64,000 nucleotides of DNA from Vibrio sp. SCSIO 43135 (GTDB lineage Bacteria; Pseudomonadota; Gammaproteobacteria; Enterobacterales; Vibrionaceae). How positions within the stretch are numbered: the stretch's first letter is position 1; each line of letters starts with the position of its first letter. The stretch spans positions 930,001-994,000 of the forward strand of contig NZ_CP071860.1 of the NCBI RefSeq assembly GCF_023716665.1, written 5' to 3'. Below the pieces are notes generated by a model. It made no database searches, was not told the DNA's origin, and saw nothing but the letters and a program-made list of their open reading frames with translations. Of this stretch, positions 50,422-60,525 are shown in pieces. The position numbers were made by a program, and so were the translations under genes.

Positions 50422-50928
50422 TTAAAATGATTTAAGGATATCCGACTGGTAATTCGAAACATCAAGTTCAACGCTGTATTGCTCTACCCAATTATCGAGT
50501 TGGGCTTGAGCAGTATTCAAGCTATCCATCGTAATGGTGTTGTCGTCTAGTTTCCATAACTGACGCGAGCCATCATAGCTAAACTGCAGTGCTAACATTG
50601 CGTCTGAATTACCTTGTTCAGCGGCTGCCAGAAGCTTTTTGTTCTTTCTGTAGATTAGGTTTAACGCCTGCTTTAACTCCCACACGTAAACGACTTCATA
50701 CATTTTCGGGTGCGCTTTAAGTTTTAGCAGAGCCGTCACTAATGCAATGGCACTGACAATCACGCCAAGTAAGTTCCAGTGGAAGTGAGAGCCAGTTTCT
50801 GATGGGAACAGCAGTATCAAGGTTTGAGATATGGCGAGGCTCAATACTGCTAAGCTAGCAATGCAGGCTACAATCACGATATTGAGACGCGAGCGGTATA
50901 ATTGCTTGTCGATCTGTTTAAGTTTCAT
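50422..50928 (-). CDS. DUF3087 family inner-membrane protein
   Basis: This 168-residue protein begins MKLKQIDKQLYRSRLN, with two hydrophobic segments (VIVACIASLAVLSLAIS and FHWNLLGVIVSAIALVTALL), then a cytoplasmic helical tail. The sequence FHWNLLGV and MYEVVYVWELKQALNLIYRK fit DUF3087, a gammaproteobacterial family without known function. It is monocistronic. Confidence 0.85.
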   Translation of the reverse strand: MKLKQIDKQLYRSRLNIVIVACIASLAVLSLAISQTLILLFPSETGSHFHWNLLGVIVSAIALVTALLKLKAHPKMYEVVYVWELKQALNLIYRKNKKLLAAAEQGNSDAMLALQFSYDGSRQLWKLDDNTITMDSLNTAQAQLDNWVEQYSVELDVSNYQSDILKSF

Positions 50929-51058
50929 GTTTCTTCCATAAATAGAGAGATAAAAAGCGTAATTTCGCTCACTTACTAGTTACGGATTATACATGGCGAA
51001 GACGTACAATTGAGAGGTACTTTGTTGCAAACGGTGAGCAAAGCAAGAATAGCAGACA

Positions 51059-51081
51059 TAAAAAAAACGCCATCGGCGTTT
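51059..51081 (-). terminator. Rho-independent terminator of tRNA-Gly
   Basis: On the minus strand AAACGCC, a three-base loop and GGCGTTT (51065-51081) are followed by a run of T. It lies 32 bases beyond the tRNA 3' end. Confidence 0.85.
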
Positions 51082-51112
51082 CAGTTTTTATACTGGATAG
51101 TATGAGAAGTTT

Positions 51113-51187
<75 letters not shown>

Positions 51188-51302
51188 TTTGCGTCGAAGA
51201 CCTAGTTAATATGCCACATCTGACTGAAAAGAAAAGTGTTTTCTATGCCTCTTTTGTTCAAGTGCGCAATGATTGGACAAATCGTCGAGATTACATCCAA
51301 TT

Positions 51303-52721
51303 TTATTCAATTAACTCTACCACCGCCCTGTTCTTTCCTTGTTGTTTGGCTTTGTACATCAGCTTGTCTGCAGCGACCAAATCGACTTCATCACTGCCAT
51401 GGGGGTAAAATGCACAACCTACACTCACTGAAATGTGGGTATTACACTCCACCTGCATTCTCGCGGCGGAAACTTTTAGGCATACACTTTGCGCTAAGTC
51501 TATCGCCGATTCCTTACTGAGCTCTCTAACCACCAGCGCAAACTCCTCACCGCCAATTCTGCCAAACAACATTGAAGGCGTTAATATCGATTCCACACTC
51601 TGTGCGACTTCTCTAATCACTTCGTCTCCTATCGCATGGCCCCAATTGTCGTTCACGGACTTAAAGTTATCGATATCAAACACCATTACCGTCAGCGACT
51701 CACTTTGCGTGTCCAACTGATGTATCGCATCCATAAAACAACGTCGGTTTTTTATGCCAGTGAGTTCATCAGTGGTAGACAACACGGTAAGCTGCTCATT
51801 AACGAGCTCTAACTCACGTGTTCTCGCTCTGACCGTACGCTTCAACATAATGATATAAAGCATGGCGACTAAGCCACTCACACCAACCACGGTTGGAAAA
51901 AAGTGCTGAGGATAGACAGTTTCGATGTGCATCCATTTATGCAAGATTGTTTCACGTGTGGCTGTACCTACTTTTTTAAACCCTAGGTTCACAGCATCAA
52001 GCATTGGCCTATTACCTTCTGCCACTGCAGGGTATAAATCACCTGAGTACAAGTATTTCACAGGCACAAAGCTCATAGGATCGTCTGAGGAATAGAGATA
52101 GAAATTCGCGACTTGAAGATCGGCAACAAAAGCAGAGATTTCGCCCTTAAACGCGGCATTAATCAACAGCTCGTTGTTTGGATATACTTTCAAATTTGCT
52201 TTGGGAAACTCCTTGCGAGCGAAGTATTCCTCATAGCCGCCTTTCACCACGCCGACATATTGTTCTACTTTCCCCTTAAGTAACTCATCAACATCAAATC
52301 CAATCAGTGCTTGGCTGTAGTAGAGTTGAGTTTCAATATTAATCAGAGCATCACCAAAGTCGAAAAACTCATCGCGAGGTTCGGACCATAACAACCCGGC
52401 ATGAACATCAGCCCGGTTGTTTTTTACTGCTTCTAAAGACTCATTCCAGTCCAGCAGCACAAACTCTATTTCGACCTTATTACGCTTTCCATACTCGCGC
52501 CAAAGATCGATCAATATTCCATCTGGCTGACCGTCACTATTAATGTAAGAAAAGGGTTTCCATGCTTTAGAGTTAGCAACCCGAAGAACCTCTTCATCAG
52601 TTTCCGCCAGAGCTGACATACTCATGAAGCAGGTTGCTAGAGAAAGGGCAAAAGCAAAAAGACGCCACTTTACATTTGGCGTCTTTTTAAGTGCAGTCCC
52701 TTGGTTTATCATCGCGTCCAT
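51303..52721 (-). CDS. Diguanylate cyclase with periplasmic SBP-3 sensor
   Basis: After a hydrophobic leader, residues ~40-265 form a periplasmic family-3 solute-binding domain (LRVANSKAWKPFSYINSDGQPDGILIDLWREY, DVHAGLLWSEPRDEFFDFG). A membrane segment (VVGVSGLVAMLYIIMLKRTV) precedes the GGDEF domain: TDELTGIKNRRCF, DIDNFKSVNDNWGHAIGD, and GGEEF near residue 389. So a bound ligand probably tunes c-di-GMP synthesis. 472 residues. A single gene upstream of tRNA-Gly. Confidence 0.9.
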   Translation of the reverse strand: MDAMINQGTALKKTPNVKWRLFAFALSLATCFMSMSALAETDEEVLRVANSKAWKPFSYINSDGQPDGILIDLWREYGKRNKVEIEFVLLDWNESLEAVKNNRADVHAGLLWSEPRDEFFDFGDALINIETQLYYSQALIGFDVDELLKGKVEQYVGVVKGGYEEYFARKEFPKANLKVYPNNELLINAAFKGEISAFVADLQVANFYLYSSDDPMSFVPVKYLYSGDLYPAVAEGNRPMLDAVNLGFKKVGTATRETILHKWMHIETVYPQHFFPTVVGVSGLVAMLYIIMLKRTVRARTRELELVNEQLTVLSTTDELTGIKNRRCFMDAIHQLDTQSESLTVMVFDIDNFKSVNDNWGHAIGDEVIREVAQSVESILTPSMLFGRIGGEEFALVVRELSKESAIDLAQSVCLKVSAARMQVECNTHISVSVGCAFYPHGSDEVDLVAADKLMYKAKQQGKNRAVVELIE

Positions 52722-52879
52722 CGCTTACTTGTAAACTACTTAATATAAGTAATAGACCAAAAACGATTAAAAGTAATGAGAGCGACGCTTCTATCGCATT
52801 TTCGCGATGTCCTGATTATTCAAGATTGAAACAATATCAGTAATACACCCTCACTCCATGCGAAGAAAACAAGTAGCGA

Positions 52880-54877
52880 TTAACCTTTAAATTGCTCCAT
52901 TTCTTTATTGAGCTCAACAACGCGGTCCCGAACATCCAGCGAAGTGCTATGAGATGATTCACTGATACGTGACACGTCATTTACAGAGTCTGTAACTCCT
53001 TCCATAAGCGCATTAATGGCTTGTGTAGAGTCTGACTGCTGCTCTGCGGCGGCGGCAAGATCTTGCATTTGGTTATTGAGTGTTGCAATTTGCTCGGTTG
53101 CAGAGAGAAGCTTAACTACAGCTTGTTCGGTATGCTCTGAGCCTTCTTTTGCAAGCAATTTACTTGCTTCAATTTCGTCTACAACTGAAGAAGTTGACGA
53201 TTGAATCGCATTTACAATATTGTTGATCTCGGTGGTCGACTCCGTAGTGCGCGTTGCCAGCAAGCGTACTTCATCCGCAACCACAGCAAAGCCGCGACCA
53301 TATTCACCCGCTCGCGCGGCTTCAATTGCGGCATTCAATGCCAACAGGTTAGTTTGTTCTGCCAACCCTTCAATCACTTCGGTCACACGCCCTATCGCTT
53401 CACTCTCGCGACTCAGTTCGGTAACTTCATCGCTCGCTTTCTCGATGGTTTCGTATAGGCGCTCAACGGTTGCCTTGTTTAAATCCAGAGTGTTAGATCC
53501 CTGAGTAATTTGATTGTTCGATTCGTTCAGAGTGATCACCGACTCTTTAGCTTGCTGAGTAGTGCTTGCCGCTGAATGTGCCACATCGTTAAGCTGCTGA
53601 CCGATCTGTTCGATGTTGTTTCGCTGCTTAGTAATTTCATCTAGCGTTTGTTGGTTCGCGGCAAGTAGGCCCGCCATACTTTCGTCAACTTGCTGCGCTT
53701 TGTTGGTCACACCGTGAACGATGTCTGCCAAAGATTGGTTCATACGATTGATGGAATCGGTAAGGCTTGCCAATTCATCGCTTCCTTCAATCACGAGAGG
53801 CTGCTGAGAGATGTCGCCACTGGCGATAAGCTGTGCTCGTTTAGAAATTAAGCTGACACGACGACCAATGTTTCGCCCCATGTACGTAGAAATTGCGAAA
53901 GCAGCAACAACCGCTACGACAACAGCCACAATCAACAAGGTTACCACTTGGGCGATAGAACCAAAGATCCCCTGCCCGCTACGATCCGCTTGCTGCTGTT
54001 GCTTGATGACGATGTTTTCTAAACTTTGCTCCAAGGCTTGAGCATTTGGCACTAAGTCTGTTGCCATTTTTTGGTTAGCTAGGTTCCAGCCTGATGACTG
54101 TCTTAGTTCAACCACCTGTTGGGCCAAAGGAAAATACAGTTGCTGCATTTCATTGAACAGAGACCAAAGGCTAGCATCACTTCCAGAAAGTAACTCAACT
54201 TTCGATTCAATTTCAGCCACAGACTTTTCATGCGCTTTGATGAAGTCTGCGTACTTATCAAGGTTTTCTTGTTTTCCGTAAATCAGGAAATCACGCATAG
54301 AAGCCAATGCATTTGCCAGAGAAGTGTAACTATCGGCATATAACTTAAATAAACGCTTTCTTTCCCCGCCTTCGCGGTTCGAAGACTCATCGTTAATCAG
54401 CCCTTGCAACTGATCTAGAGCAACTTCGGCAATCGGCGCGGCTTCGTTGATAAACAGGCTATGGGCTGGCAAGTTCTCATCGCTATGGCTAAGTTCAGTA
54501 ATTTCAGCGACCGACAGTTTTAACGCACCCCATTGTTGGTTGATTACCCCAAATTCATCGGCATTCAACAATTGCTCTAAAGTAGGCAATGCTTCGTCGG
54601 TTTGGGTAATGATGGTGTTAAGCGCTTCAAGCTGACTTGCCCCAACGGCTTCATCGCCGCCAAGTAACATGTAGGCACGGACGTTGGAAATCGTCGCTTG
54701 AATGGACTGCTGAATGGACCGGCTGGTATCGACCGTTGGTAGGTCTGACTGTAATAGTGATTCAGTGTGTTTTTCTACAACTTCAACACTGCGGTAAGCG
54801 AAAAACGCGGACACGATAAAAAGTACTGCAAGCAACAGAAAACTTAACTGTAACTTCCCTGATATCGAGAGCTTCAT
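52880..54877 (-). CDS. Methyl-accepting chemotaxis protein
   Basis: The 665-residue receptor has an N-terminal membrane segment (LSFLLLAVLFIVSAFFAY) and a long helical periplasmic sensor of ~270 residues, probably a helical-bimodular or related 4-helix type. A second membrane segment (VVTLLIVAVVVAVVAAFAIS) is followed by a HAMP domain and a cytoplasmic signalling domain. The highly conserved hairpin tip is IEGLAEQTNLLALNAAIEAA followed by RAGEYGRGFAVVADEVR. No CheR-docking pentapeptide is seen at the C-terminus (EMEQFKG). The ligand is unknown. Confidence 0.93.
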   Translation of the reverse strand: MKLSISGKLQLSFLLLAVLFIVSAFFAYRSVEVVEKHTESLLQSDLPTVDTSRSIQQSIQATISNVRAYMLLGGDEAVGASQLEALNTIITQTDEALPTLEQLLNADEFGVINQQWGALKLSVAEITELSHSDENLPAHSLFINEAAPIAEVALDQLQGLINDESSNREGGERKRLFKLYADSYTSLANALASMRDFLIYGKQENLDKYADFIKAHEKSVAEIESKVELLSGSDASLWSLFNEMQQLYFPLAQQVVELRQSSGWNLANQKMATDLVPNAQALEQSLENIVIKQQQQADRSGQGIFGSIAQVVTLLIVAVVVAVVAAFAISTYMGRNIGRRVSLISKRAQLIASGDISQQPLVIEGSDELASLTDSINRMNQSLADIVHGVTNKAQQVDESMAGLLAANQQTLDEITKQRNNIEQIGQQLNDVAHSAASTTQQAKESVITLNESNNQITQGSNTLDLNKATVERLYETIEKASDEVTELSRESEAIGRVTEVIEGLAEQTNLLALNAAIEAARAGEYGRGFAVVADEVRLLATRTTESTTEINNIVNAIQSSTSSVVDEIEASKLLAKEGSEHTEQAVVKLLSATEQIATLNNQMQDLAAAAEQQSDSTQAINALMEGVTDSVNDVSRISESSHSTSLDVRDRVVELNKEMEQFKG

Positions 54878-55060
54878 CCTTTAACTCCTTTTAATTTGTT
54901 ACCTCATAATATAGCGCTGTTACAAACATTGTTAAATGGATGTAACTACGTTTTCTAAAACTAAAGTGTTACAAGCTTGATTCGCCCCACAAATACGCAC
55001 AAAAAGCTCATGGCTACAAACCCACTGTCTATCAGACGAGTTCCTGAAGCGCGTTGGTAG

Positions 55061-57619
55061 TTAAGTAAAATCTTGCTGCACTTTCTCGTGGAACAATCCG
55101 ATACGGCTCATGACGTTCCTTAAATTTTGCTGCTCCAATATCGTTAGATCGCCTACCGCCAACATGTCGTTAACCTTTCTTAGGTCGCTGTATTCAATGA
55201 TTTGGTTCATAAAGCGCAAATGCCAAATATGGTCAAAAATACACACCATTTCTCGATAAGTTTTTGCCTCAATCTCTTGAGCTGCTTGTAAACCTTTTAG
55301 CCGTTCAACCGTATTACTCTCACGTATGTCGTGTTTGAGTGCGTAAAGTCGACAAAAAATCTCCATTGGACGTAAACACGCTTTGAGGTTGATGACTTCT
55401 CTGCCTTCAAATGACTCTGTAATGAACGCTCCCTCATCGTCTAAAGGTATGGTGTGAGCCAAACAGTTCTGTGCATACACCTCCAGAAAGCGTGTTTCTT
55501 TGTTTAATAACTGCTGAATATGCGCTTGAATTCCACCCGCCAATTTCGCATCGCCAAATGTAGAACGGATATCAAAGAACACATTCAGCTCTAATATACT
55601 CTCCGGCGTGGCTTTTTCTATCCAATTGGTAAAGTTGTCATGCCACTCCTTTTCACTCAAACACCATTGGTGGTTTGACGCCATAATCAAGCCATCACAG
55701 TAGCTATATCCTGCTTGATTTAGCATCGCGCAGACCTTTTCTGCTAGGTGTAGGAAATATCGACGAGTTGCTTTTAGATCTTGGTCATCAGGAGTTTCAA
55801 ACACAATGGCATTATCTTGATCGGAGAATAGCGTCATATCATGGCGTGCATTACTACCAAACGACAAAAACGAAAATGGGACTGGTGGTTCACCGATCTC
55901 GTGAATGGTCAATTCGATAAACCGACAAATTGCCGCATCATAAGTGCTTCCAATTAGCCTCCGCAAATTGTCCGAGCGAGCGCCAGCTGCAATCATTTCA
56001 CGAATTAAATCGGTGAGTCGGTTAAGTGACTCAATTACATGACTGTGGCTTTCACCTTTTTGTATATCCTCGACGATACTTGAACTGGTATTGCTGTAGG
56101 CCGAACTTGGAGTTATGGAACCGAAACTCGCGCCATAGATCTTCCTAACAATTGGCCTAAATGAGATGACATGGCCCAGCTTCTCAGATAGAAAAATACG
56201 CGATGTGCTTAGAATGATATCTATCTCGCGCCCGCTTTTGGTTAAAATTTGAGCTTCAAATTCCGAGGGTTCAACTTCATGTTTAAAGAGGTGCATTAGA
56301 TGAGATTGTACGCGAGCGTTACGGGCAGATGCCGAGAATAGCTGCTTCCACATCCCTTGTGACTTTAACTCAGTGTCGGTGTATCCGAGTAGTTGGTGAA
56401 GTCTTGAATTAGAGAATACTATCTTTCCATCGGCTTCCAATATATAGCCTTCATTTGAGGACTCAACTAACGCTTTATAGCGATTTTTGGCTTCGTGTAA
56501 TGCAAGCTCTGCACGCATCTTTCTTTTCTCGATCACTTTCGACTGAGCGATGACGTAGAACAAAACAACTGCCAAGCCTAGTGTTATGGCGATAAATACT
56601 CGATAAAGCGTGCTCTCTAACTTATCAATTTCCTGCTGAACATCTTCTAGATAAACACCCGTGCCGACAATCCACTGCCATTCTTCTACGCCTTCAACAT
56701 AGGTCATTTTAGGCGCTGTAATTGATGCGTCATCCTTCCATTGCCATAAGTACTCTAAATAACCTTCATGAGACGTTTCGACTAGTTTGGCCAGCTCTAC
56801 GAAAATCGGAAAACCTGACTTACTGTCGGTTTCGTAAAAGTGGGTTAGATCTTGGTTGGTCAAATCACTACGGTAAGGGTGCATGATCATTCGAGGATGC
56901 ATATCGGTAATAAAGAAGTAGTCTTTATTTTCCGCGCCATATCGCATCGACTTAATATCCATCGCTGCTTTGGATTTCGCTTCCACTAAACTAACCGCCC
57001 CAATTCGTTCTAACTCAACATAACGATCAACAACACTGACTGCTGTAGAAGTTAACTCCTTAAGCATTTGCTGTTTTTGCCCAACCATTGATTCTTGTAC
57101 CAACGGTAAAATTACGAAGATAATTGCCGTTACAAACAAAACAATGGCACTAACCGTTGGCAACACAATACGTAAACCAAATCGGCTCAGTGTCGACCGC
57201 CGTTCGCTTTGAGCCACCATTGCGCCATCAAAATAGTCAGCGAGTTCATTGTCATCAAGTACGTCGGCCAATTCATTTTCATGGCTTACATCATGATATT
57301 TGGCTGTGAACGAACCGTTTTCAAAGTCGGCTTTCATAGGCAAATAACCATGGTAGTCGTCGCGAATATGAGTTTCGAAAACATCTTTAATTTGTTGGTT
57401 GGTGTATTTATCACCAAAGGTCTTAATGGCCTCGGGCAGCGCTTCTTTACAGTGACGGAATCGACGATGAGAATATGGATCGTATTCGAGCGCTTTCGCC
57501 ATCGTTTCATCATGGTCTTTACCGTTGTAATCAAAGAAGCCGTCGATCCATCGATGGATGTCTTCTGCTCTCACCCCATAAAGTCGCTCTGTTCGATTAG
57601 CGTGCTCCGAAATTTTCAT
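55061..57619 (-). CDS. Cache-PAS-DUF294 sensor with GlnD-like nucleotidyltransferase domain
   Basis: Starting at MKISEHANR (AAAGGATCGA upstream), the protein has ~145 soluble residues and a membrane segment (~146-175). A Cache domain follows (~177-330, DYFFITDMHPRMIMHPYRSD, WQWIVGTGVYLEDV), then a second membrane segment (~338-360) and a PAS domain (~375-480, NEGYILEADGKIVFSNSRL). The C-terminal DUF294 region has FGSNARHDMTLFSDQDNAIV near 586-603, the GS-x-DxD nucleotidyltransferase core. In the well-known CBS/cNMP-DUF294 proteins the sensory part is cytoplasmic; here it is a periplasmic Cache plus PAS. It is divergent from a DUF3360 permease. Confidence 0.85.
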   Translation of the reverse strand: MKISEHANRTERLYGVRAEDIHRWIDGFFDYNGKDHDETMAKALEYDPYSHRRFRHCKEALPEAIKTFGDKYTNQQIKDVFETHIRDDYHGYLPMKADFENGSFTAKYHDVSHENELADVLDDNELADYFDGAMVAQSERRSTLSRFGLRIVLPTVSAIVLFVTAIIFVILPLVQESMVGQKQQMLKELTSTAVSVVDRYVELERIGAVSLVEAKSKAAMDIKSMRYGAENKDYFFITDMHPRMIMHPYRSDLTNQDLTHFYETDSKSGFPIFVELAKLVETSHEGYLEYLWQWKDDASITAPKMTYVEGVEEWQWIVGTGVYLEDVQQEIDKLESTLYRVFIAITLGLAVVLFYVIAQSKVIEKRKMRAELALHEAKNRYKALVESSNEGYILEADGKIVFSNSRLHQLLGYTDTELKSQGMWKQLFSASARNARVQSHLMHLFKHEVEPSEFEAQILTKSGREIDIILSTSRIFLSEKLGHVISFRPIVRKIYGASFGSITPSSAYSNTSSSIVEDIQKGESHSHVIESLNRLTDLIREMIAAGARSDNLRRLIGSTYDAAICRFIELTIHEIGEPPVPFSFLSFGSNARHDMTLFSDQDNAIVFETPDDQDLKATRRYFLHLAEKVCAMLNQAGYSYCDGLIMASNHQWCLSEKEWHDNFTNWIEKATPESILELNVFFDIRSTFGDAKLAGGIQAHIQQLLNKETRFLEVYAQNCLAHTIPLDDEGAFITESFEGREVINLKACLRPMEIFCRLYALKHDIRESNTVERLKGLQAAQEIEAKTYREMVCIFDHIWHLRFMNQIIEYSDLRKVNDMLAVGDLTILEQQNLRNVMSRIGLFHEKVQQDFT

Positions 57620-57984
57620 TCGATCCTTTTCATTCCTTTGCATATTGATAGTTAAATCAAAAGTGTGAGTTGCGTTGTGTTTCTGATAACAGATAATCAC
57701 TCAACTTATATGATCGAGATTTAAATTAATCGAAATCAATAATTCAATAATTCACTTTCCTAGTATGAGGCCAATGTTTTGACTCGATTTTTTGACGAAG
57801 CGCCTGCTTAGCGCTTTGTCGTAATTAACGAAGCAAGCCAGGTTTTCTCCCGCCTTTTCATATAGATAAGGCTATTGGTAGCGTCTGGGATGTCGTCACG
57901 TACTGATCGAAGGTCAGTATACCAACAGTAAGTGGAGTGCTAATTGACATGGTTCAACTTCGTCTCATAACAAAGGAAGACGAA

Positions 57985-59445
57985 ATGTCTAACACAAGTA
58001 AAACCTTTTACAGGGATATGCGCCGAAAAGCGCAGGAATTTGAAAGCCGAGAAGAGTTCCTAAATCACGATCTTAAAATCATGAGCTTTCGTCGTTGGGG
58101 TATTCACCTACCCTCACGCGACTACAGTATAGAAATTGAAGACTGGGTGCCTGCGCTAGCTGCAACCATAGGTAAGGTAGTGATGGTGACCGCAATGGTC
58201 GCTGCATTTGCCGCTCAGTTTGGCCTTTCACCAGAGTTTGTCGCAGAAAACGTACGTTACGAGCTGCTTATTGCAGGTGCACTGTTCGTTATCCTTTTCT
58301 CTGCAATCCTTAACCCCAACGCTAACCTCGCCGGTACACACGGACCGATGATTCCGTTGATCCCTCTAATCGCTGCAGCTGGGGGACACCCTTTGGCACT
58401 GGGGCTCATGGTGTGCGCATTCGGCTTAATTCTCGCCTTCACTAAAGGTGGCTCTAAGCTCATGACCTTAACAGGCGTTGGCGTACGGGGCGGCCTGCTT
58501 ATCTACCTTGGAGCAGTTGGGTTAATCGGCCAAATCAACAAGACAGAGGCTTGGGCATCAAGTACCGATCAAGGCTATATATCCTTTGCGGTCATTGGCG
58601 TAACGGTGATGGTTTATGCTTATCTCGCTAAGATTAATAAACGTTGGCTAGCTATCCCACTTTGCTCTGCGCTTGCTGGTATCGTGGCCTACATAATGGG
58701 AGCCGATTTCTCATTCACGACAGAGCCTGGCCTCCCTCACTTCAGCCCATTCTACTGGTGGGGTGAAAATACGGGTTGGCAACTCGGTTGGCCAAACCTA
58801 GAACACTTCATCGCAGTTACACCATTTGCCTTGCTTGCTGTCGCTATGTGGTCGCCAGACTATTTGGGCCATAGAGTGTTCCAAGAACTCAACTACCCAA
58901 AAGAAGCCAAAGGCGTATTGATGGACGTTGACGACACCATGGTTGGTGCTTCAGTTCGTCAAGGTGTGGGTGCATTACTAGGTGGTGGTAACTTAGCATC
59001 TTCTTGGGGCACTTACATGATCCCTGCCGCTATTGCTAAACGTCCTATTCCGGGCGGCGCTTTACTTACTGGACTTATGTGTATCGCGGCTTCTGTGATT
59101 GGTTACCCAATGGACCTTGCAATGTGGGAACCAGTATTACGTGTTGCATTGATTGTTGGTGTGTTCTTACCACTCCTTGAAGCTGGTATGCAAATGATTC
59201 ACAAACACAAAGATTCGCTGAGTGCAGGTATCTGTATCTTTGCCTGTGCGTTTGTAAACCCTGTTTTTGGCTGGGCGACAACTATGCTTCTCGATAACAT
59301 GGGGCTCATCGGTGATCATGAGCGTGCTAAATCTCTTTCAGCTAAAGACAAGTATTTAATTCCGGGGCTTGCCTTTGTTATCTGTGTTGGCTCGCTAGCA
59401 CTCGTTGGTCAATTACCAGGTATTCCAGCGCTAATCAGTAATTAG
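57985..59445 (+). CDS. DUF3360 family permease
   Basis: I start at ATG 57985 (MSNTSKTFY) because AAGGAAGACGAA precedes it. About 45 soluble residues are followed by some 12 hydrophobic segments. Conserved stretches include NPNANLAGTHGPMIPLIPLIAAAGGHPLALG, LTGVGVRGGLLIYLGAVG and MWSPDYLGHRVFQELNYP, placing it in DUF3360, a Vibrio-rich family distantly like xanthine/uracil or sulfate permeases. The substrate is unknown. Its 365-base upstream region is shared with the Cache-DUF294 sensor, suggesting sensor and transporter respond to the same compound. Confidence 0.85.
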   Translation: MSNTSKTFYRDMRRKAQEFESREEFLNHDLKIMSFRRWGIHLPSRDYSIEIEDWVPALAATIGKVVMVTAMVAAFAAQFGLSPEFVAENVRYELLIAGALFVILFSAILNPNANLAGTHGPMIPLIPLIAAAGGHPLALGLMVCAFGLILAFTKGGSKLMTLTGVGVRGGLLIYLGAVGLIGQINKTEAWASSTDQGYISFAVIGVTVMVYAYLAKINKRWLAIPLCSALAGIVAYIMGADFSFTTEPGLPHFSPFYWWGENTGWQLGWPNLEHFIAVTPFALLAVAMWSPDYLGHRVFQELNYPKEAKGVLMDVDDTMVGASVRQGVGALLGGGNLASSWGTYMIPAAIAKRPIPGGALLTGLMCIAASVIGYPMDLAMWEPVLRVALIVGVFLPLLEAGMQMIHKHKDSLSAGICIFACAFVNPVFGWATTMLLDNMGLIGDHERAKSLSAKDKYLIPGLAFVICVGSLALVGQLPGIPALISN

Positions 59446-59470
59446 GCGGCTACCCTGGTCCAATAAATAA

Positions 59471-59499
59471 AAAAACCTTCGCTAAGGCGAAGGTTTTTT
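59471..59499. terminator. Bidirectional terminator
   Basis: CCTTCGC (59476-59482) and GCGAAGG (59487-59493) with TAAG loop, flanked by AAAAA and TTTTTT. It ends the DUF3360 gene and the leftward DUF3332 gene. Confidence 0.9.
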
Positions 59500-59559
59500 C
59501 GTAACCGAACAGTTTCATTGGACTTGGATGAAAACTTGTTTGATCGATATGAACATCAA

Positions 59560-60102
59560 TTAGATTTGTGCAGAAGCAACATAGTTATCTAGTTCAGCGT
59601 TCGAAACGGTAGTGATGTATTCGTCGTCTAGGTAGAACGCAACGCTATCTTCACCTTTTTCACCACGTAGTACTTGTTGCGTACCATCGATGTATGAAAT
59701 ATCCATTTGCATGGTGTTTTCGTCGATTTGCTTCAGTGTCGCTTTTTCAACGTTTTCGTTGTTAGTCTGTAGCGGTACTTCAGTTAGGCTGCTATCTAGA
59801 TCTTTGTTTACTTTGATGATTGCATCCATTGGCGTATCTACAACTGCAGGAGACTTACCAGAGATTGGGTTAGTACCAGTCCAGAATTCTACTGCGTTGA
59901 AAATGAATAAGTCAGCCACACTCGCAATACCGTAAACAGGAGAAAGAAGAATGAACATACCTTCACGTCCGTAACGGTTATCTACAACTTGTAGGTTGAA
60001 CTTAGATACCATGCCTGTAGTCGCCATTTGTCCCATACAACCTGTTAGAGATGTAGCGCCGACTGCTGCAATGAGTGCGATTTTTAGAGTTTTGAATTTC
60101 AT
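59560..60102 (-). CDS. DUF3332 family lipoprotein
   Basis: The start at 60100-60102 (MKFKTLKIALIAAVGATSLTGC) gives a signal peptide with lipobox LTGC; earlier in-frame starts are not supported. The mature ~160 residues show NRYGREGMFILLSPVYGIASVADLFIFNAVEFWTGTNP (position ~40-75), typical of DUF3332, then a beta-rich domain. A membrane-attached lipoprotein of unknown role, common in Vibrionaceae. Confidence 0.88.
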   Translation of the reverse strand: MKFKTLKIALIAAVGATSLTGCMGQMATTGMVSKFNLQVVDNRYGREGMFILLSPVYGIASVADLFIFNAVEFWTGTNPISGKSPAVVDTPMDAIIKVNKDLDSSLTEVPLQTNNENVEKATLKQIDENTMQMDISYIDGTQQVLRGEKGEDSVAFYLDDEYITTVSNAELDNYVASAQI

Positions 60103-60525
60103 GTGTTTTTTACCACTTATTTTTGAATGCGGCGCATCATAATGACGAAATTCATACTTTGAAATGCTTCTACACTTCATTTTACACAACTATGACTTAG
60201 TCAATTTTCTATAAGTAATTGTAATGTAGGAAATTTCTTACAAGTCTCATCCCTTGATAATTCGGGCAATTGCCACTATTGACGTGTCAATAACTTTTCA
60301 GTCCTACAAATCAAAAGTTAAAAAATCGCACTTTTTAATTAACACCAAAAACACGCCATTAACATTCTGAAATTAAATGCCTAATCGGTTGAAAAAGAGA
60401 TTCCAATCACATTTATATTGGTTATAATCCGCGCTCATTGCGTTTTGTGTTGATAAACGCAAACTAATTTTTAATAAATCGACTGTAACCATCCCCCTCT
60501 TTTTAGGGCCAAACCGAGAAATAAA
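60103..60525. promoter_or_regulatory. Divergent control region upstream of the MFS gene
   Basis: This is 423 bases without a gene and AT-rich. A rightward -10 TATAAT (60423-60428) with a weak TTCCAA at -35 is the best promoter candidate. The expected leader then contains the inverted repeat TGCGTTT/AAACGCA (60439-60461), which may fold or bind a regulator. No riboswitch was recognised. Confidence 0.5.
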
